DNA of 7,814 bases from Verrucomicrobiota bacterium (GTDB lineage: Bacteria > Verrucomicrobiota > Verrucomicrobiia > Verrucomicrobiales > Verrucomicrobiaceae): the NCBI GenBank assembly GCA_023429545.1, contig JAEYUU010000152.1, positions 1 through 7,814 of the forward strand. The letters are read 5' to 3'. A program made the position numbers and the translations under genes. Under the pieces are notes generated by a model, which did no database searches, was not told where the DNA came from, and saw nothing but the letters and a program-made list of their open reading frames with translations. Positions 1-6,787 of this stretch are shown here, piece after piece. Every line of letters starts with the position of its first letter. Positions within the stretch are counted from its first letter, which is position 1.

Positions 1-142
1 GACTGTCGGGCCAACCAGGACTTTCGGGAGGCCGCGGCTCCACATCGGAGGTGATGAGCTGGTACGGGGGTGTTCACTGACATCAATATAAGCGATAATC
101 TAAATACTGTTACGTCTCTGTCACGCAAACAGTTGAGGACAC

Positions 143-172
143 AAAAAAAGCGCGTGCTGGCAAAGCACGCGC
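143..172 (-). terminator. Intrinsic terminator of the lipoprotein gene
   Basis: A perfect 9-bp stem (150-158 pairs with 164-172; arm GCGCGTGCT) closes a 5-base loop. Read on the minus strand it is followed at once by seven T residues (complement of the A-run 143-149). The stem begins 13 bases after the stop codon of the lipoprotein gene (186-188), so it should end that transcript. The T-run lies only on the minus-strand exit side, so it acts leftward. Confidence 0.93.
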
Positions 173-185
173 CCACGCGGGAGAG

Positions 186-683
186 CTACTCCCAAAGGAA
201 GGATTTGTACTCGGCAAGGGTCTCTTTGCCGCGCACCAGGCTGGCTTTCCAGGCGGTCACCCGGCCGTTGGTCACGTAATCATCGCCATTGAAGGCGAAC
301 TTGGTCACGTGATGGCGGTCAGGAGCGGAAACTTCCTCCTCCACCTTCTTCACGGTGAGGCCGGTATTGGCTTGGCGGTACTCGAGGCGGACGGTGGCCG
401 GGGAGCGGTCTTCCACTTCCCAGAAGATGGTGAAGTAGTTCCCCTGGAGGGCGAGGCGTTCTTCAGCGGTGATGGCACCGTGTAGGATGGCGTTGCGCTC
501 GTGAATGATGGCGGGGTCCGCCGCGCGGATGGGCTCACTGACGTCCTTCAGCCAGTAAGGATTCACCTTGGTGATCTTGGCACTGCTGTCGGTCTTCGGT
601 GTGGTAGAGCAGGCTGCGAGGAGCGACACCAGTCCCGCTGTCACGAGCAGGCGGGAAGAGAAGACAAGACGGCGGATACTCAT
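186..683 (-). CDS. Small putative outer-membrane lipoprotein, unknown function
   Basis: A 165-residue protein with a clear lipoprotein signal peptide: a basic N-terminus (MSIRR), a hydrophobic core at about residues 12-22, and a lipobox LAAC with the lipidated cysteine at residue 25. The residue after the cysteine is Ser, which in enteric bacteria favours outer-membrane sorting. The mature part (about 140 residues) has no membrane segment. Its second half alternates hydrophobic and polar residues (YFTIFWEVEDRSPATVRLEY, then a region around GDDYVTNGRVTAWKASLVRG), suggesting a small beta-rich domain, and it ends in FLWE. It loosely recalls YcfL-type (DUF1425) lipoproteins, but I cannot confirm that. 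The frame stays open upstream, with ATGs at 803 and 731; I chose 683 because the signal peptide begins there and the promoter at 693-721 lies inside any longer version. No Shine-Dalgarno sequence precedes the start. It is a single-gene transcript with its own promoter and terminator, divergent from the nuclease-ligase gene. Confidence 0.85.
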   Translation of the reverse strand: MSIRRLVFSSRLLVTAGLVSLLAACSTTPKTDSSAKITKVNPYWLKDVSEPIRAADPAIIHERNAILHGAITAEERLALQGNYFTIFWEVEDRSPATVRLEYRQANTGLTVKKVEEEVSAPDRHHVTKFAFNGDDYVTNGRVTAWKASLVRGKETLAEYKSFLWE

Positions 684-692
684 AAACGCGGG

Positions 693-721
693 AGAATAGG
701 GAGAGGGTGCGGGTATGTCAA
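693..721 (-). promoter_or_regulatory. Sigma70-like promoter of the lipoprotein gene
   Basis: On the minus strand a perfect -35 box TTGACA (716-721) is followed by exactly 17 bases and then TATTCT (693-698), matching TATAAT at four of six positions. Only nine bases (684-692) separate the -10 box from the ATG at 683. A transcript starting 7-10 bases downstream of the -10 box would therefore have a leader of about 0-3 bases. This agrees with the lack of a ribosome binding site. Box identity and spacing are seen directly; transcription from it is inferred. Confidence 0.72.
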
Positions 722-820
722 CGGACTCCATGGGGAAATCGAGAGGGGAAAACCGCGGCGCTCTCCCGTGGCGAATGCCAGAAGGAAGCGTATTGAGTTT
801 CAAAACCCCTTCACTCCCCT

Positions 821-3634
821 TTGCCCACCTCCCACCTCATCACGGTGCACTATGCCGGCGGCATCTACCTGCCGGAGCCGGATCTGTGGCTGGATCCGCC
901 CTGCCGGAAGGAGAGGGCCTTCGTCTCCCATGCGCACAGCGACCACTTTGCCCGGCATGACCAGACGATCTGCTCGCCGGTCACGCGGACCCTGATTGAG
1001 AAGCGCTACGGAGCCTTCCGGAATCGGGAGGCCATTTCACCGGCCCGTGGCGAGGTGGTGGAGGAAGGCGGGTATGCCATCCGGTTGCTGCCGGCGGGGC
1101 ACATCTTCGGCTCCGCCATGCTGCACCTCACGCGGCTCGCGGATGGCGCCAGCCTGCTCTACACGGGCGACCTCAAGCTGCGCCAGGGGCTCACGGCGGA
1201 GCCAGCCGAGCTGCTGCCCGCGGACACGCTCATCCTGGAGACCACCTTCGGCCTGCCGCAGTTCCACTTTCCCCCGATGGCGAAGGTGCTGGATCAGATG
1301 CTGCGTTTCGTCCGGGAGACACTGGAGGACGGCGGCATTCCCGTGTTGCTGGGCTACTCCCTGGGGAAGGCGCAGGAGATCATCTCCGCCCTGCACCAGG
1401 CCGGCGTCCCGGTGATGCTACACGAGTCCATCCTGAAGATGACCTTGGCGTATCGCGACCTGCACCCCGGCCATGCGTTTCCGGAATATGAAAAATTCGA
1501 CGCTGCCCGTGCCCACGGCCATGTGCTGGTGCTGCCCCCCAGCGCCGCGCGGTCCCAGGCCATCCGACGGCTGAAGGTGTGCCGCACGGCCATGCTCAGT
1601 GGCTGGGCGCTCACACCGGGGGCGAAGTATCGCTACCAGGTGGACGAGGTCTTCCCCCTGAGCGACCACGCGGACTATCCGGAACTCATCCGCTGCGTGG
1701 AGGAGGTGCGGCCCAGGCAGGTGTACACGGTGCATGGCTACACCAGCGAATTCGCCCGCGACTTGCGGCAGCGCGGCTGGAACGCCTGGTCCTTGGTGGC
1801 GGATGATCAGATGGAACTGAGCCTCAGCGCGGATTTTGTGCCCTCGTCTGTTGTTGGTGATGCAGGTGGCGGGAAGGAGGTCCCGGCTGCGGTGGCTCAG
1901 GAAACCCCTGCGGACACCGCGCCGCAAGTCCTTGCGCCCGACGCCTTTGCCACGTGGTGCCTCACCTGTGAGCGGGTCGCGGCGGACGCCTCGCGGCTGA
2001 AGAAGCAGGAGCATCTCGCCACCTGTCTTGGGGCCCTGCGCGGCGAAGAGCTCGCCACGGCGGCGCGGTGGTTCTCGGGTTCGCTGGATGATCCCGCAGC
2101 GCAAGCCAGTCCGCTTCAGGTGGGCTGGGCCGTCATCCGGCGGGCGTTGCTCCAGGCGAGCCAGCTCCGCGAGCATGAGTACCGGACCATCTCCCGCCAG
2201 CAGGCAGACACGGGGCGCACCGCCTTTCTCGTGCTCCAGCGGCGGACGAGGGAGATTCCAGAAGGAAGCACGATCACCATCCCTGATATCGCGGCCATCT
2301 TCCGCAGCCTGCGCACTGCGCGTGGCCCGACTGAAAAAGCCACGGTGCTCCAACAGGCGCTGGCTCGGATGCCAGCCATGGAGGGCAGCTTCCTGGTGCG
2401 GCTGCTCACCGGTGAGCTGCGCGTGGGCTCTCGCGAGGGGCTGGTGGAGGAGGCCGTGGCCAGGGCGTTCGGCGTGGAGGCGGATGCCCTGCGCGAGGCA
2501 GCGATGCTCTGCGGTGACATCGGGCGGGCGGCCGTGCTGGCTTCCCGGGATGCGCTCGCCGAGGCGCAGCCCACGCTCTTCATCCCCATCAAGGTCATGC
2601 TCGCCAGTCCGGAGGAGACGGCGGAGGACATCTGGGAACGCATGAGCAGCGGGGGCTTCGCGGAGGCGAACACCCAGGACGATGGGGGCGGCAAGCCCAC
2701 ATCCCCCGCCACCGTGTGGTTGGAGGATAAGTTCGATGGCATCCGTGCCCAGTTGCATCGCTCAGGCGCGCAGGTGAAGATTTTCACGCGCGATCTGAAG
2801 GACGTGACGGAGCAGTTCCCTGAGATCGCGCATGCGGCCCGCGACCTGAAGAAGGACGTGATCCTGGATGGCGAGATCATCGCCTTCTCGGAGAACAAGA
2901 AGCTCACCTTCCATGATCTGCAGAAGCGATTGGGAAGGCGCGATCAGGGTGATTTGTTTGTATCATCGGATATCACGGTGCGATACATCGCTTTTGATAT
3001 CCTGTGGGAGAATGGCGTGGGCCTTCTGCATGAGACCCTCGCCACGCGGCGGCAGCACCTGGAGGCGCTGGAGATGCCCGCGCTGCTGCGCCGCATCGCG
3101 GTGGGAGAGGCCGGTTCCGCCGTGGAGATTGAAAATGCCTTCCACGCCGCGCGTCGCCATGGCAATGAGGGTCTCATCGCCAAGGATCGCCACAGCCTCT
3201 ACACACCCGGCCGACGGGGCAGGACATGGCTGAAGCTGAAGAAGGCCTTCTCTACGCTGGATGTGGTGGTGGTGAAGGCCGAGCAGGGGCACGGCAAGCG
3301 CAGCCACGTGCTCAGCGACTACACCTTCGCCGTGCGCGAGGAATCAAGCGGCGCGCTGAAGGTGATTGGCAAGGCCTACTCCGGTCTCACCGATGTGGAG
3401 ATCGAAACCCTCACCGAGCACTTCAAGGAACACACGCTCAGCCAGCGCGGCAGTGTGCGCACCGTGATTCCGAATGTGGTGCTGGAAATCGCGTTCGACT
3501 CCATCCAGCCGAGCCAGCGTCATGACAGCGGGCTGGCCCTGCGATTCCCGCGCATCAAGGCAATCCGGAACGACAAGACAGCGGAGGAGATAGACACGCT
3601 CGCGTATGCGCGCAAGCTGGCCGGGGTGGGGTAG
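821..3634 (+). CDS. Fused MBL/beta-CASP DNA exonuclease and ATP-dependent DNA ligase
   Basis: A 937-residue two-enzyme fusion. Residues 6-335 are a metallo-beta-lactamase/beta-CASP nuclease of the 'DNA ligase-associated exonuclease' type. They contain metal-binding HAHSDH (His37, His39, Asp41, His42), His94 in PAGH, Asp117 in YTGD, Glu140 in LETTFG, His283 in LSDHADYP (beta-CASP motif B) and His305 in TVHGY (motif C). A linker rich in Gly, Ala and Pro (about 342-372) leads to the ligase. That part has an alpha-helical DNA-binding region (about 373-590), then a nucleotidyltransferase core: motif I EDKFDGIR with the adenylated Lys637, motif III ILDGEIIAF, IIIa YIAFDILW, IV EGLIAKD and V WLKLKK. 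An OB domain follows (about 810-930) with motif VI-like RHDSGLALRFPRI. Every catalytic residue I looked for is present, so both halves should be active. The nuclease would trim ends and the ligase seal nicks using ATP. The start is TTG: an in-frame stop at 794-796 rules out anything further upstream, no in-frame ATG precedes the domain, and GTG at 845 is the alternative. No Shine-Dalgarno sequence is seen. The Lhr-type helicase at 6788-7814 is its likely partner. Confidence 0.95.
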   Translation: MPTSHLITVHYAGGIYLPEPDLWLDPPCRKERAFVSHAHSDHFARHDQTICSPVTRTLIEKRYGAFRNREAISPARGEVVEEGGYAIRLLPAGHIFGSAMLHLTRLADGASLLYTGDLKLRQGLTAEPAELLPADTLILETTFGLPQFHFPPMAKVLDQMLRFVRETLEDGGIPVLLGYSLGKAQEIISALHQAGVPVMLHESILKMTLAYRDLHPGHAFPEYEKFDAARAHGHVLVLPPSAARSQAIRRLKVCRTAMLSGWALTPGAKYRYQVDEVFPLSDHADYPELIRCVEEVRPRQVYTVHGYTSEFARDLRQRGWNAWSLVADDQMELSLSADFVPSSVVGDAGGGKEVPAAVAQETPADTAPQVLAPDAFATWCLTCERVAADASRLKKQEHLATCLGALRGEELATAARWFSGSLDDPAAQASPLQVGWAVIRRALLQASQLREHEYRTISRQQADTGRTAFLVLQRRTREIPEGSTITIPDIAAIFRSLRTARGPTEKATVLQQALARMPAMEGSFLVRLLTGELRVGSREGLVEEAVARAFGVEADALREAAMLCGDIGRAAVLASRDALAEAQPTLFIPIKVMLASPEETAEDIWERMSSGGFAEANTQDDGGGKPTSPATVWLEDKFDGIRAQLHRSGAQVKIFTRDLKDVTEQFPEIAHAARDLKKDVILDGEIIAFSENKKLTFHDLQKRLGRRDQGDLFVSSDITVRYIAFDILWENGVGLLHETLATRRQHLEALEMPALLRRIAVGEAGSAVEIENAFHAARRHGNEGLIAKDRHSLYTPGRRGRTWLKLKKAFSTLDVVVVKAEQGHGKRSHVLSDYTFAVREESSGALKVIGKAYSGLTDVEIETLTEHFKEHTLSQRGSVRTVIPNVVLEIAFDSIQPSQRHDSGLALRFPRIKAIRNDKTAEEIDTLAYARKLAGVG

Positions 3635-3653
3635 TGACAGGGTGGTCCGCACG

Positions 3654-4772
3654 CTACACCAGGCGCGGCACCCGCGGCCCGATGCTCGTGAACACATGCC
3701 ACTCGATGGTATTCGACCATGCCGCAACTTCAGTCGCGGTAACTTTGTTCGCACGCTGCGCTCCAATCAGGATGGCCTCATCCCCCGGTTGGGCGCCGGC
3801 CCCTGCCGTCACATCCACCATCATCTGGTCCATGGTCACGCGGCCGAGAACCGGACAGAGGGCGCCACCGATGATGACGTGCGCGCCCTGGCCGGATGCC
3901 TGCCTGGGATAGCCGTCCGCATAACCGCACGCGAGGGTGGCCACGCGCGTGGGCCGCTCGGTGATGTACGTGCTGCCGTAACTCACGCCGTGGCCTGCGG
4001 GAAGGTCGCGCACCAGGGTCACGCGTGTCTTCCAGGTGAGCACCGGCTTCAGCCGGGACTGCTCCTCCGGCAAGGGTGATACACCATAAAGCATCAGGCC
4101 CGGGCGTGTGAGATTGCAGAACCCGCGCTGCTCCTCATAGCCGAGCAGTCCGGCGCTGTTGGAGGCGTGAATCCATTTCGGGCGCAGACCCATCCCGCGG
4201 GCCCGTTCCACGGCCTGGCGGAAGCGCGCCACCTGCGCCCGCGTGAATGCCGCATCTTCATCCGCGGAAGGCAGGTGCGTGGTGATGCCTTCCCAGATCA
4301 CATGCTTCAGCAAGCCCAGCGCCGCCATGGTGGACTCATCCCAGGCATCTTCCAGGAATCCAATGCGGCCCATGCCAGTATCCAGCACCGCGTGCAGGAG
4401 CGCTTTGGTCTCCAGACGCTGGGCCAGCCGATCCAGGGCGATGGCCTCCTGCAGCGAACTGACGCTGATGTGGCAACCCATCTGCACGGCGGATTCCCAT
4501 TCTTCCTGGAGACATGGGCTCAGCAGGAACAGGGGTTTCTGAATGCCTGCCGCGCGCAGCTCCTGTGCCTCACGCAGATTGGCGATGCCGAACATCGCCA
4601 CGCTGTCCTGCAACGTCCATGCCGTCCACCCCGCACCATGGCCGTAGGCATTGGCCTTCACCACGGCCATGATGTCCGGCCCTCCCATCTCGCGCGCCAC
4701 CGCGGCATTGTGCCGCAGTGCGTCTGCATTGAGTTCAGTCCAGCAGCGGAGCGGGAGGTTCTGGGAAGACAT
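3654..4772 (-). CDS. alr: Alanine racemase
   Basis: A 372-residue PLP enzyme of the cytoplasm that interconverts L- and D-alanine, supplying D-Ala for peptidoglycan. The N-terminal barrel carries the PLP lysine in AVVKANAYGHG (Lys39), DTGMGRIGF with the conserved Arg136, the PLP-phosphate segment HASNSAG, and RPGLMLYG, whose Arg223 contacts the PLP ring. The C-terminal beta domain carries the second catalytic base Tyr284 in CGYADGYPR and the substrate-binding MDQ motif in GRVTMDQMMVDV. A Thr stands where many family members have Cys just before that Met. Length and motif order are normal for the family. The frame extends to a TTG at 4808, but the ATG at 4772 gives the usual N-terminus (polar residues, then LRCWTELNADAL), so I chose it. 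No Shine-Dalgarno sequence is evident. It converges on the nuclease-ligase gene with 19 bases between the stops and no terminator hairpin there, so the two 3' ends may overlap. It diverges from the MATE gene. Confidence 0.96.
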   Translation of the reverse strand: MSSQNLPLRCWTELNADALRHNAAVAREMGGPDIMAVVKANAYGHGAGWTAWTLQDSVAMFGIANLREAQELRAAGIQKPLFLLSPCLQEEWESAVQMGCHISVSSLQEAIALDRLAQRLETKALLHAVLDTGMGRIGFLEDAWDESTMAALGLLKHVIWEGITTHLPSADEDAAFTRAQVARFRQAVERARGMGLRPKWIHASNSAGLLGYEEQRGFCNLTRPGLMLYGVSPLPEEQSRLKPVLTWKTRVTLVRDLPAGHGVSYGSTYITERPTRVATLACGYADGYPRQASGQGAHVIIGGALCPVLGRVTMDQMMVDVTAGAGAQPGDEAILIGAQRANKVTATEVAAWSNTIEWHVFTSIGPRVPRLV

Positions 4773-4943
4773 GTGCCACAGCACTACATGAAGCGGCGGC
4801 AGGCTCAAGTGATTCTCAAGCCACCAGCGGCAACATGAATGGTACGCCTATTCGTGGATCCGTTCCGCCCGAACTGTGATGGGCGTCCGGACCTGCACAC
4901 CTGCACCTTTTGAGCGAACCATCTCCTTTCCCGATGAACATTC

Positions 4944-6353
4944 ATGGCTACACTCAGCCGGATGCAAAAACCCTCCCTGTGGCGGAGCATTCTCCAATCG
5001 TTCCGCGGCGAGGAGCATGACTACACCGCTGAAACGCTGAACCGGGCCGTCTTCCTCCTCTCCGTGCCCATGGTGCTGGAGATGCTCATGGAGTCGTTGT
5101 TCGCGGTCACGGACATTTTCTGGGTCTCGCATCTGGGGAAGAATGCGGTGGCGGTCGTGGGCGTCACGGAGTCCGTGATGAGCCTGGTCTATGCCGTGGC
5201 GATTGGCATATCCTTCGCCGCATCAGCCATTGTGTCGCGTCGCATTGGTGAAAAGGATCCAGAGCGTGCTTCGCAGGCCGCGGGGCAGATCGTGGTGCTG
5301 GGCATGCTGATCTCCTCCGGCATGGGGGTGGTGCTGGGGTACTTCGCGGAGGACATCCTGCGGCTCATGGGCCAGAGCGAGGCCGTGGTGGAACTGGGCA
5401 CGCCATTCACCCGCATCATGCTGGGCGGGAACATCACCGTGTTCATGATCTTCCTCATCAACGCCATCTTCCGCGGCGCGGGAGATGCGGTCATCGCCAT
5501 GCGCACCCTGATCCTGGCGAATGTGATCAACATGGTGCTGGGTCCCTGCTTTGTGTTTGGCTGGGGACCCTTCCCTGAGATGGGTGTCACGGGCACCGCC
5601 GTGGCTACGAACATCGGCCGCGGCATTGGCGTGCTCTACCAGCTCTGGCATCTCGTGGGGCATCACAGCCGCATCCATGTGCGCGCCCGTCATCTGCGTC
5701 CCGAGCGCGAGGTGCTGCACACCATTGTCACCACGTCGAGGAACGGCATCGCGCAGTTGCTCATCAGCACCACAAGCTGGGTCGGGCTTTACAAGATCCT
5801 CGCCATGTTCCACGAAGCCGCACTCGCAGGCTACACTATTGCGTTGCGTTTGATCATGTTCATGCTGCTGCCCGCATGGGGCATTGCCAACGCGGGCTCC
5901 ACCCTGGTGGGTCAGAATCTCGGGGCCTTGCGTCCGGATCGCGCGGAGAATGCAGTGTGGATCGCGGTGAAGTGGAACACCATTTTCCTCGGTTTGATTG
6001 GCGTGTTGTATGTGGTCTTCGCGCGACAATTGGCGTCGGTGTTCACGAGTGAGGCGGACGTGCTCGAGGAGGCCACACGCTCCTTGTGGATCGTCTCCCT
6101 CGCGTTCCCCTTCTATGCCGCCGGCATGTGTTTCGAAGGCGCCTTCAACGGCTCCGGCGACACCTGGACACCCACACGCCTGAACTTCTTCTGCTTCTGG
6201 CTCGGTCAGGTTCCCCTGGCGTATGTGCTCGCCGTGCCGCTGAAGCTGGGCGCCCTGGGCGTGTACATCGCCGTGCCGTTGTCCTTCGGCATCCTCACCC
6301 TGTGGAGCGCGTTGCTCTTCAAGCGCGGGAAGTGGAAGGAGAAGAAGGTGTGA
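4944..6353 (+). CDS. MATE family efflux transporter
   Basis: A 469-residue inner-membrane protein with about twelve hydrophobic segments in two homologous halves, as expected for a MATE (multidrug and toxin extrusion) antiporter, which exports organic compounds using a Na+ or H+ gradient. The first segment contains VPMVLEMLMESLFAVTDIFW (about residues 41-60), typical of helix 1-2 in the family. The internal duplication shows in FRGAGDA (176-182) and its counterpart FNGSGDTWTPT (401-411), each after a hydrophobic helix. Residues 1-30 form a polar tail that includes RGEEHDYTAE, and the C-terminus is strongly basic (KRGKWKEKK). Substrate cannot be told from sequence. It could equally belong to the NorM-like or DinF-like branch. 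The start could be ATG 4944 or ATG 4962 (residue 7); neither has a Shine-Dalgarno sequence and I kept the longer. It diverges from alr across 171 bases, in which I found no convincing promoter for either gene. Confidence 0.95.
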   Translation: MATLSRMQKPSLWRSILQSFRGEEHDYTAETLNRAVFLLSVPMVLEMLMESLFAVTDIFWVSHLGKNAVAVVGVTESVMSLVYAVAIGISFAASAIVSRRIGEKDPERASQAAGQIVVLGMLISSGMGVVLGYFAEDILRLMGQSEAVVELGTPFTRIMLGGNITVFMIFLINAIFRGAGDAVIAMRTLILANVINMVLGPCFVFGWGPFPEMGVTGTAVATNIGRGIGVLYQLWHLVGHHSRIHVRARHLRPEREVLHTIVTTSRNGIAQLLISTTSWVGLYKILAMFHEAALAGYTIALRLIMFMLLPAWGIANAGSTLVGQNLGALRPDRAENAVWIAVKWNTIFLGLIGVLYVVFARQLASVFTSEADVLEEATRSLWIVSLAFPFYAAGMCFEGAFNGSGDTWTPTRLNFFCFWLGQVPLAYVLAVPLKLGALGVYIAVPLSFGILTLWSALLFKRGKWKEKKV

Positions 6354-6520
6354 GGTGGAGGCGGCCCTGGACCGGCCCAGTCCGCACCTGTGTGCCTGAC
6401 AGCGCTGCGTCACTACGTTGGATTGAGGTTCGCTTCATCAAGACGCGCAAAACCTCATGCATGCAATTGCTTCCCGGTCGGTAACAGGCTGCCTGCTCTG
6501 CCGCACACGCAGAGAAATTC

Positions 6521-6533
6521 CCATCCCGAAGGG
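6521..6533 (-). repeat. Inverted copy of the CCCTTCGGGATGG repeat
   Basis: Read on the minus strand these 13 bases are CCCTTCGGGATGG, identical to plus-strand 6723-6735 inside the palindrome at the right end of this region. The two copies therefore face each other about 190 bases apart, with the transposase remnant and two further palindromes between them. They may bound one small element or be two independent scattered repeats. Confidence 0.6.
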
Positions 6534-6631
6534 TGGTGCTCCTCCTGACTCGCCATAAAACATTCCGGGAGGAACTGATTGAGTTTCTCAAGAAGTCCGG
6601 TGTGGATCTTGACGAGCGCTACCTGGATTGA
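6533..6631 (+). pseudogene. C-terminal remnant of a Y1 (IS200-like) transposase
   Basis: From 6554 the plus strand encodes HKTFREELIEFLKK followed by SGV and DLDERYLD, then TGA at 6629-6631. This matches, from memory, the tail of a common group of IS200-like/REP-associated Y1 transposases, which end in a pattern like QEEHH-x-TFxEE-x-FL-x-YDERY. The 21 bases just before (6533-6553) read in the wrong orientation. Their reverse complement encodes ASQEEHH, and turning them over in place rejoins ASQEEHH to HKTFREEL in frame. Everything upstream (HUH motif, catalytic Tyr) is missing. The plus-strand frame is open only back to 6485 and has no start codon, so this is a dead fragment. The family call rests on a short tail and recalled consensus. 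Confidence 0.6.
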
Positions 6632-6642
6632 ACCGCCCGCTG

Positions 6643-6660
6643 GCACGCCTTTCGGGGTGC
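6643..6660. repeat. Imperfect hairpin, REP-like
   Basis: GCACGCC (6643-6649) pairs with GGGGTGC (6654-6660) across a TTTC loop, six of seven pairs Watson-Crick. It begins 11 bases after the transposase stop codon and is the first of three palindromes in a row. No T-run follows on either side, so it is not an ordinary terminator. Confidence 0.5.
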
Positions 6661-6679
6661 GGCGTTTGAGGCCGTCTTT

Positions 6680-6708
6680 CCGGTGGTATCGCTTCGCTCA
6701 ACCACCGG
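6680..6708. repeat. Perfect 8-bp palindrome, REP-like
   Basis: CCGGTGGT (6680-6687) is exactly complementary to ACCACCGG (6701-6708), with a 13-base loop. Its position next to a Y1 transposase remnant fits a repetitive extragenic palindrome (REP) of the kind mobilised by such transposases. Whether it recurs elsewhere in the genome cannot be seen from this window. Confidence 0.6.
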
Positions 6709-6719
6709 CTCCATGCTGT

Positions 6720-6734
6720 CATCCCTTCGGGATG
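6720..6734. repeat. Perfect 6-bp hairpin CATCCC-TTC-GGGATG
   Basis: CATCCC (6720-6725) pairs perfectly with GGGATG (6729-6734) around a TTC loop. An alternative pairing joins CTCCAT (6709-6714) to ATGGAG (6732-6737). Its core recurs in inverted orientation at 6521-6533. It is the third of three closely spaced palindromes and is probably part of the same repeat element. Confidence 0.6.
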
Positions 6735-6787
6735 GAGTTGGCCCTCATGTGTGCTTGGCACAATGCTGAGAGAATTGTCCTCGATGC

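Larger units (their letters stand above)
6354..6787. other. Gene-free stretch with transposon debris and palindromes
   Basis: This 434-base gap separates the MATE gene from the helicase gene. Bases 6354-6520 hold no gene. The only structure I see there is a 7-bp inverted repeat (TGAGGTT 6424-6430 with AACCTCA 6451-6457, 20-base loop) without a T-run, so no convincing terminator for the MATE gene. Bases 6521-6735 hold a transposase tail and several palindromes, listed separately. Bases 6736-6787 hold a 5-bp hairpin (6750-6754 with 6758-6762) downstream of the helicase stop, also without a T-run. Confidence 0.8.

Noticed and set aside
1..142. Possible gene ends or starts at the left edge, AT-rich boxes (GATAAT at 94-99, CTGACA at 77-82), and a 6-bp inverted repeat ACTGTT/AACAGT (106-111 and 128-133).
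   Set aside because: All edge frames are too short to judge. The -35 and -10 candidates are spaced only 11 bases apart, and the hairpin is short with a 16-base loop.
70..279. Plus-strand open frame of 69 codons.
   Set aside because: It runs through the terminator and lies antisense to the lipoprotein gene. It has no recognisable domain.
781..795. GAAGGAAG followed by TTG at 793 as the true start of the nuclease-ligase gene or a leader peptide.
   Set aside because: TTG 793 is in a different frame from the 937-codon gene, and the frame it opens shows no recognisable protein.
684..803. Longer lipoprotein start at 803 (or 731).
   Set aside because: The extra residues are not a signal peptide, would bury the lipoprotein signal inside the protein, and would put the promoter within the coding region.
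1418..2758. Long minus-strand open frame of 446 codons opposite the nuclease-ligase gene.
   Set aside because: It is an antisense shadow in GC-rich DNA. The plus-strand frame carries all conserved catalytic motifs.
4809..4943. TTGAGC (4910-4915) with GATGAA (4933-4938) as a MATE promoter.
   Set aside because: The -35 matches at four of six positions and the -10 at three of six, and the ATG would lie only five bases after the -10 box. This is too weak to call.
6371..6386. GGAC/GTCC hairpin just after the MATE stop as a terminator.
   Set aside because: The stem is only four base pairs and no T-run follows.
5223..6413. Long minus-strand open frame of 396 codons opposite the MATE gene.
   Set aside because: It has a His/Gln/Gly/Glu-rich composition typical of an antisense shadow, and the plus-strand MATE protein is unambiguous.
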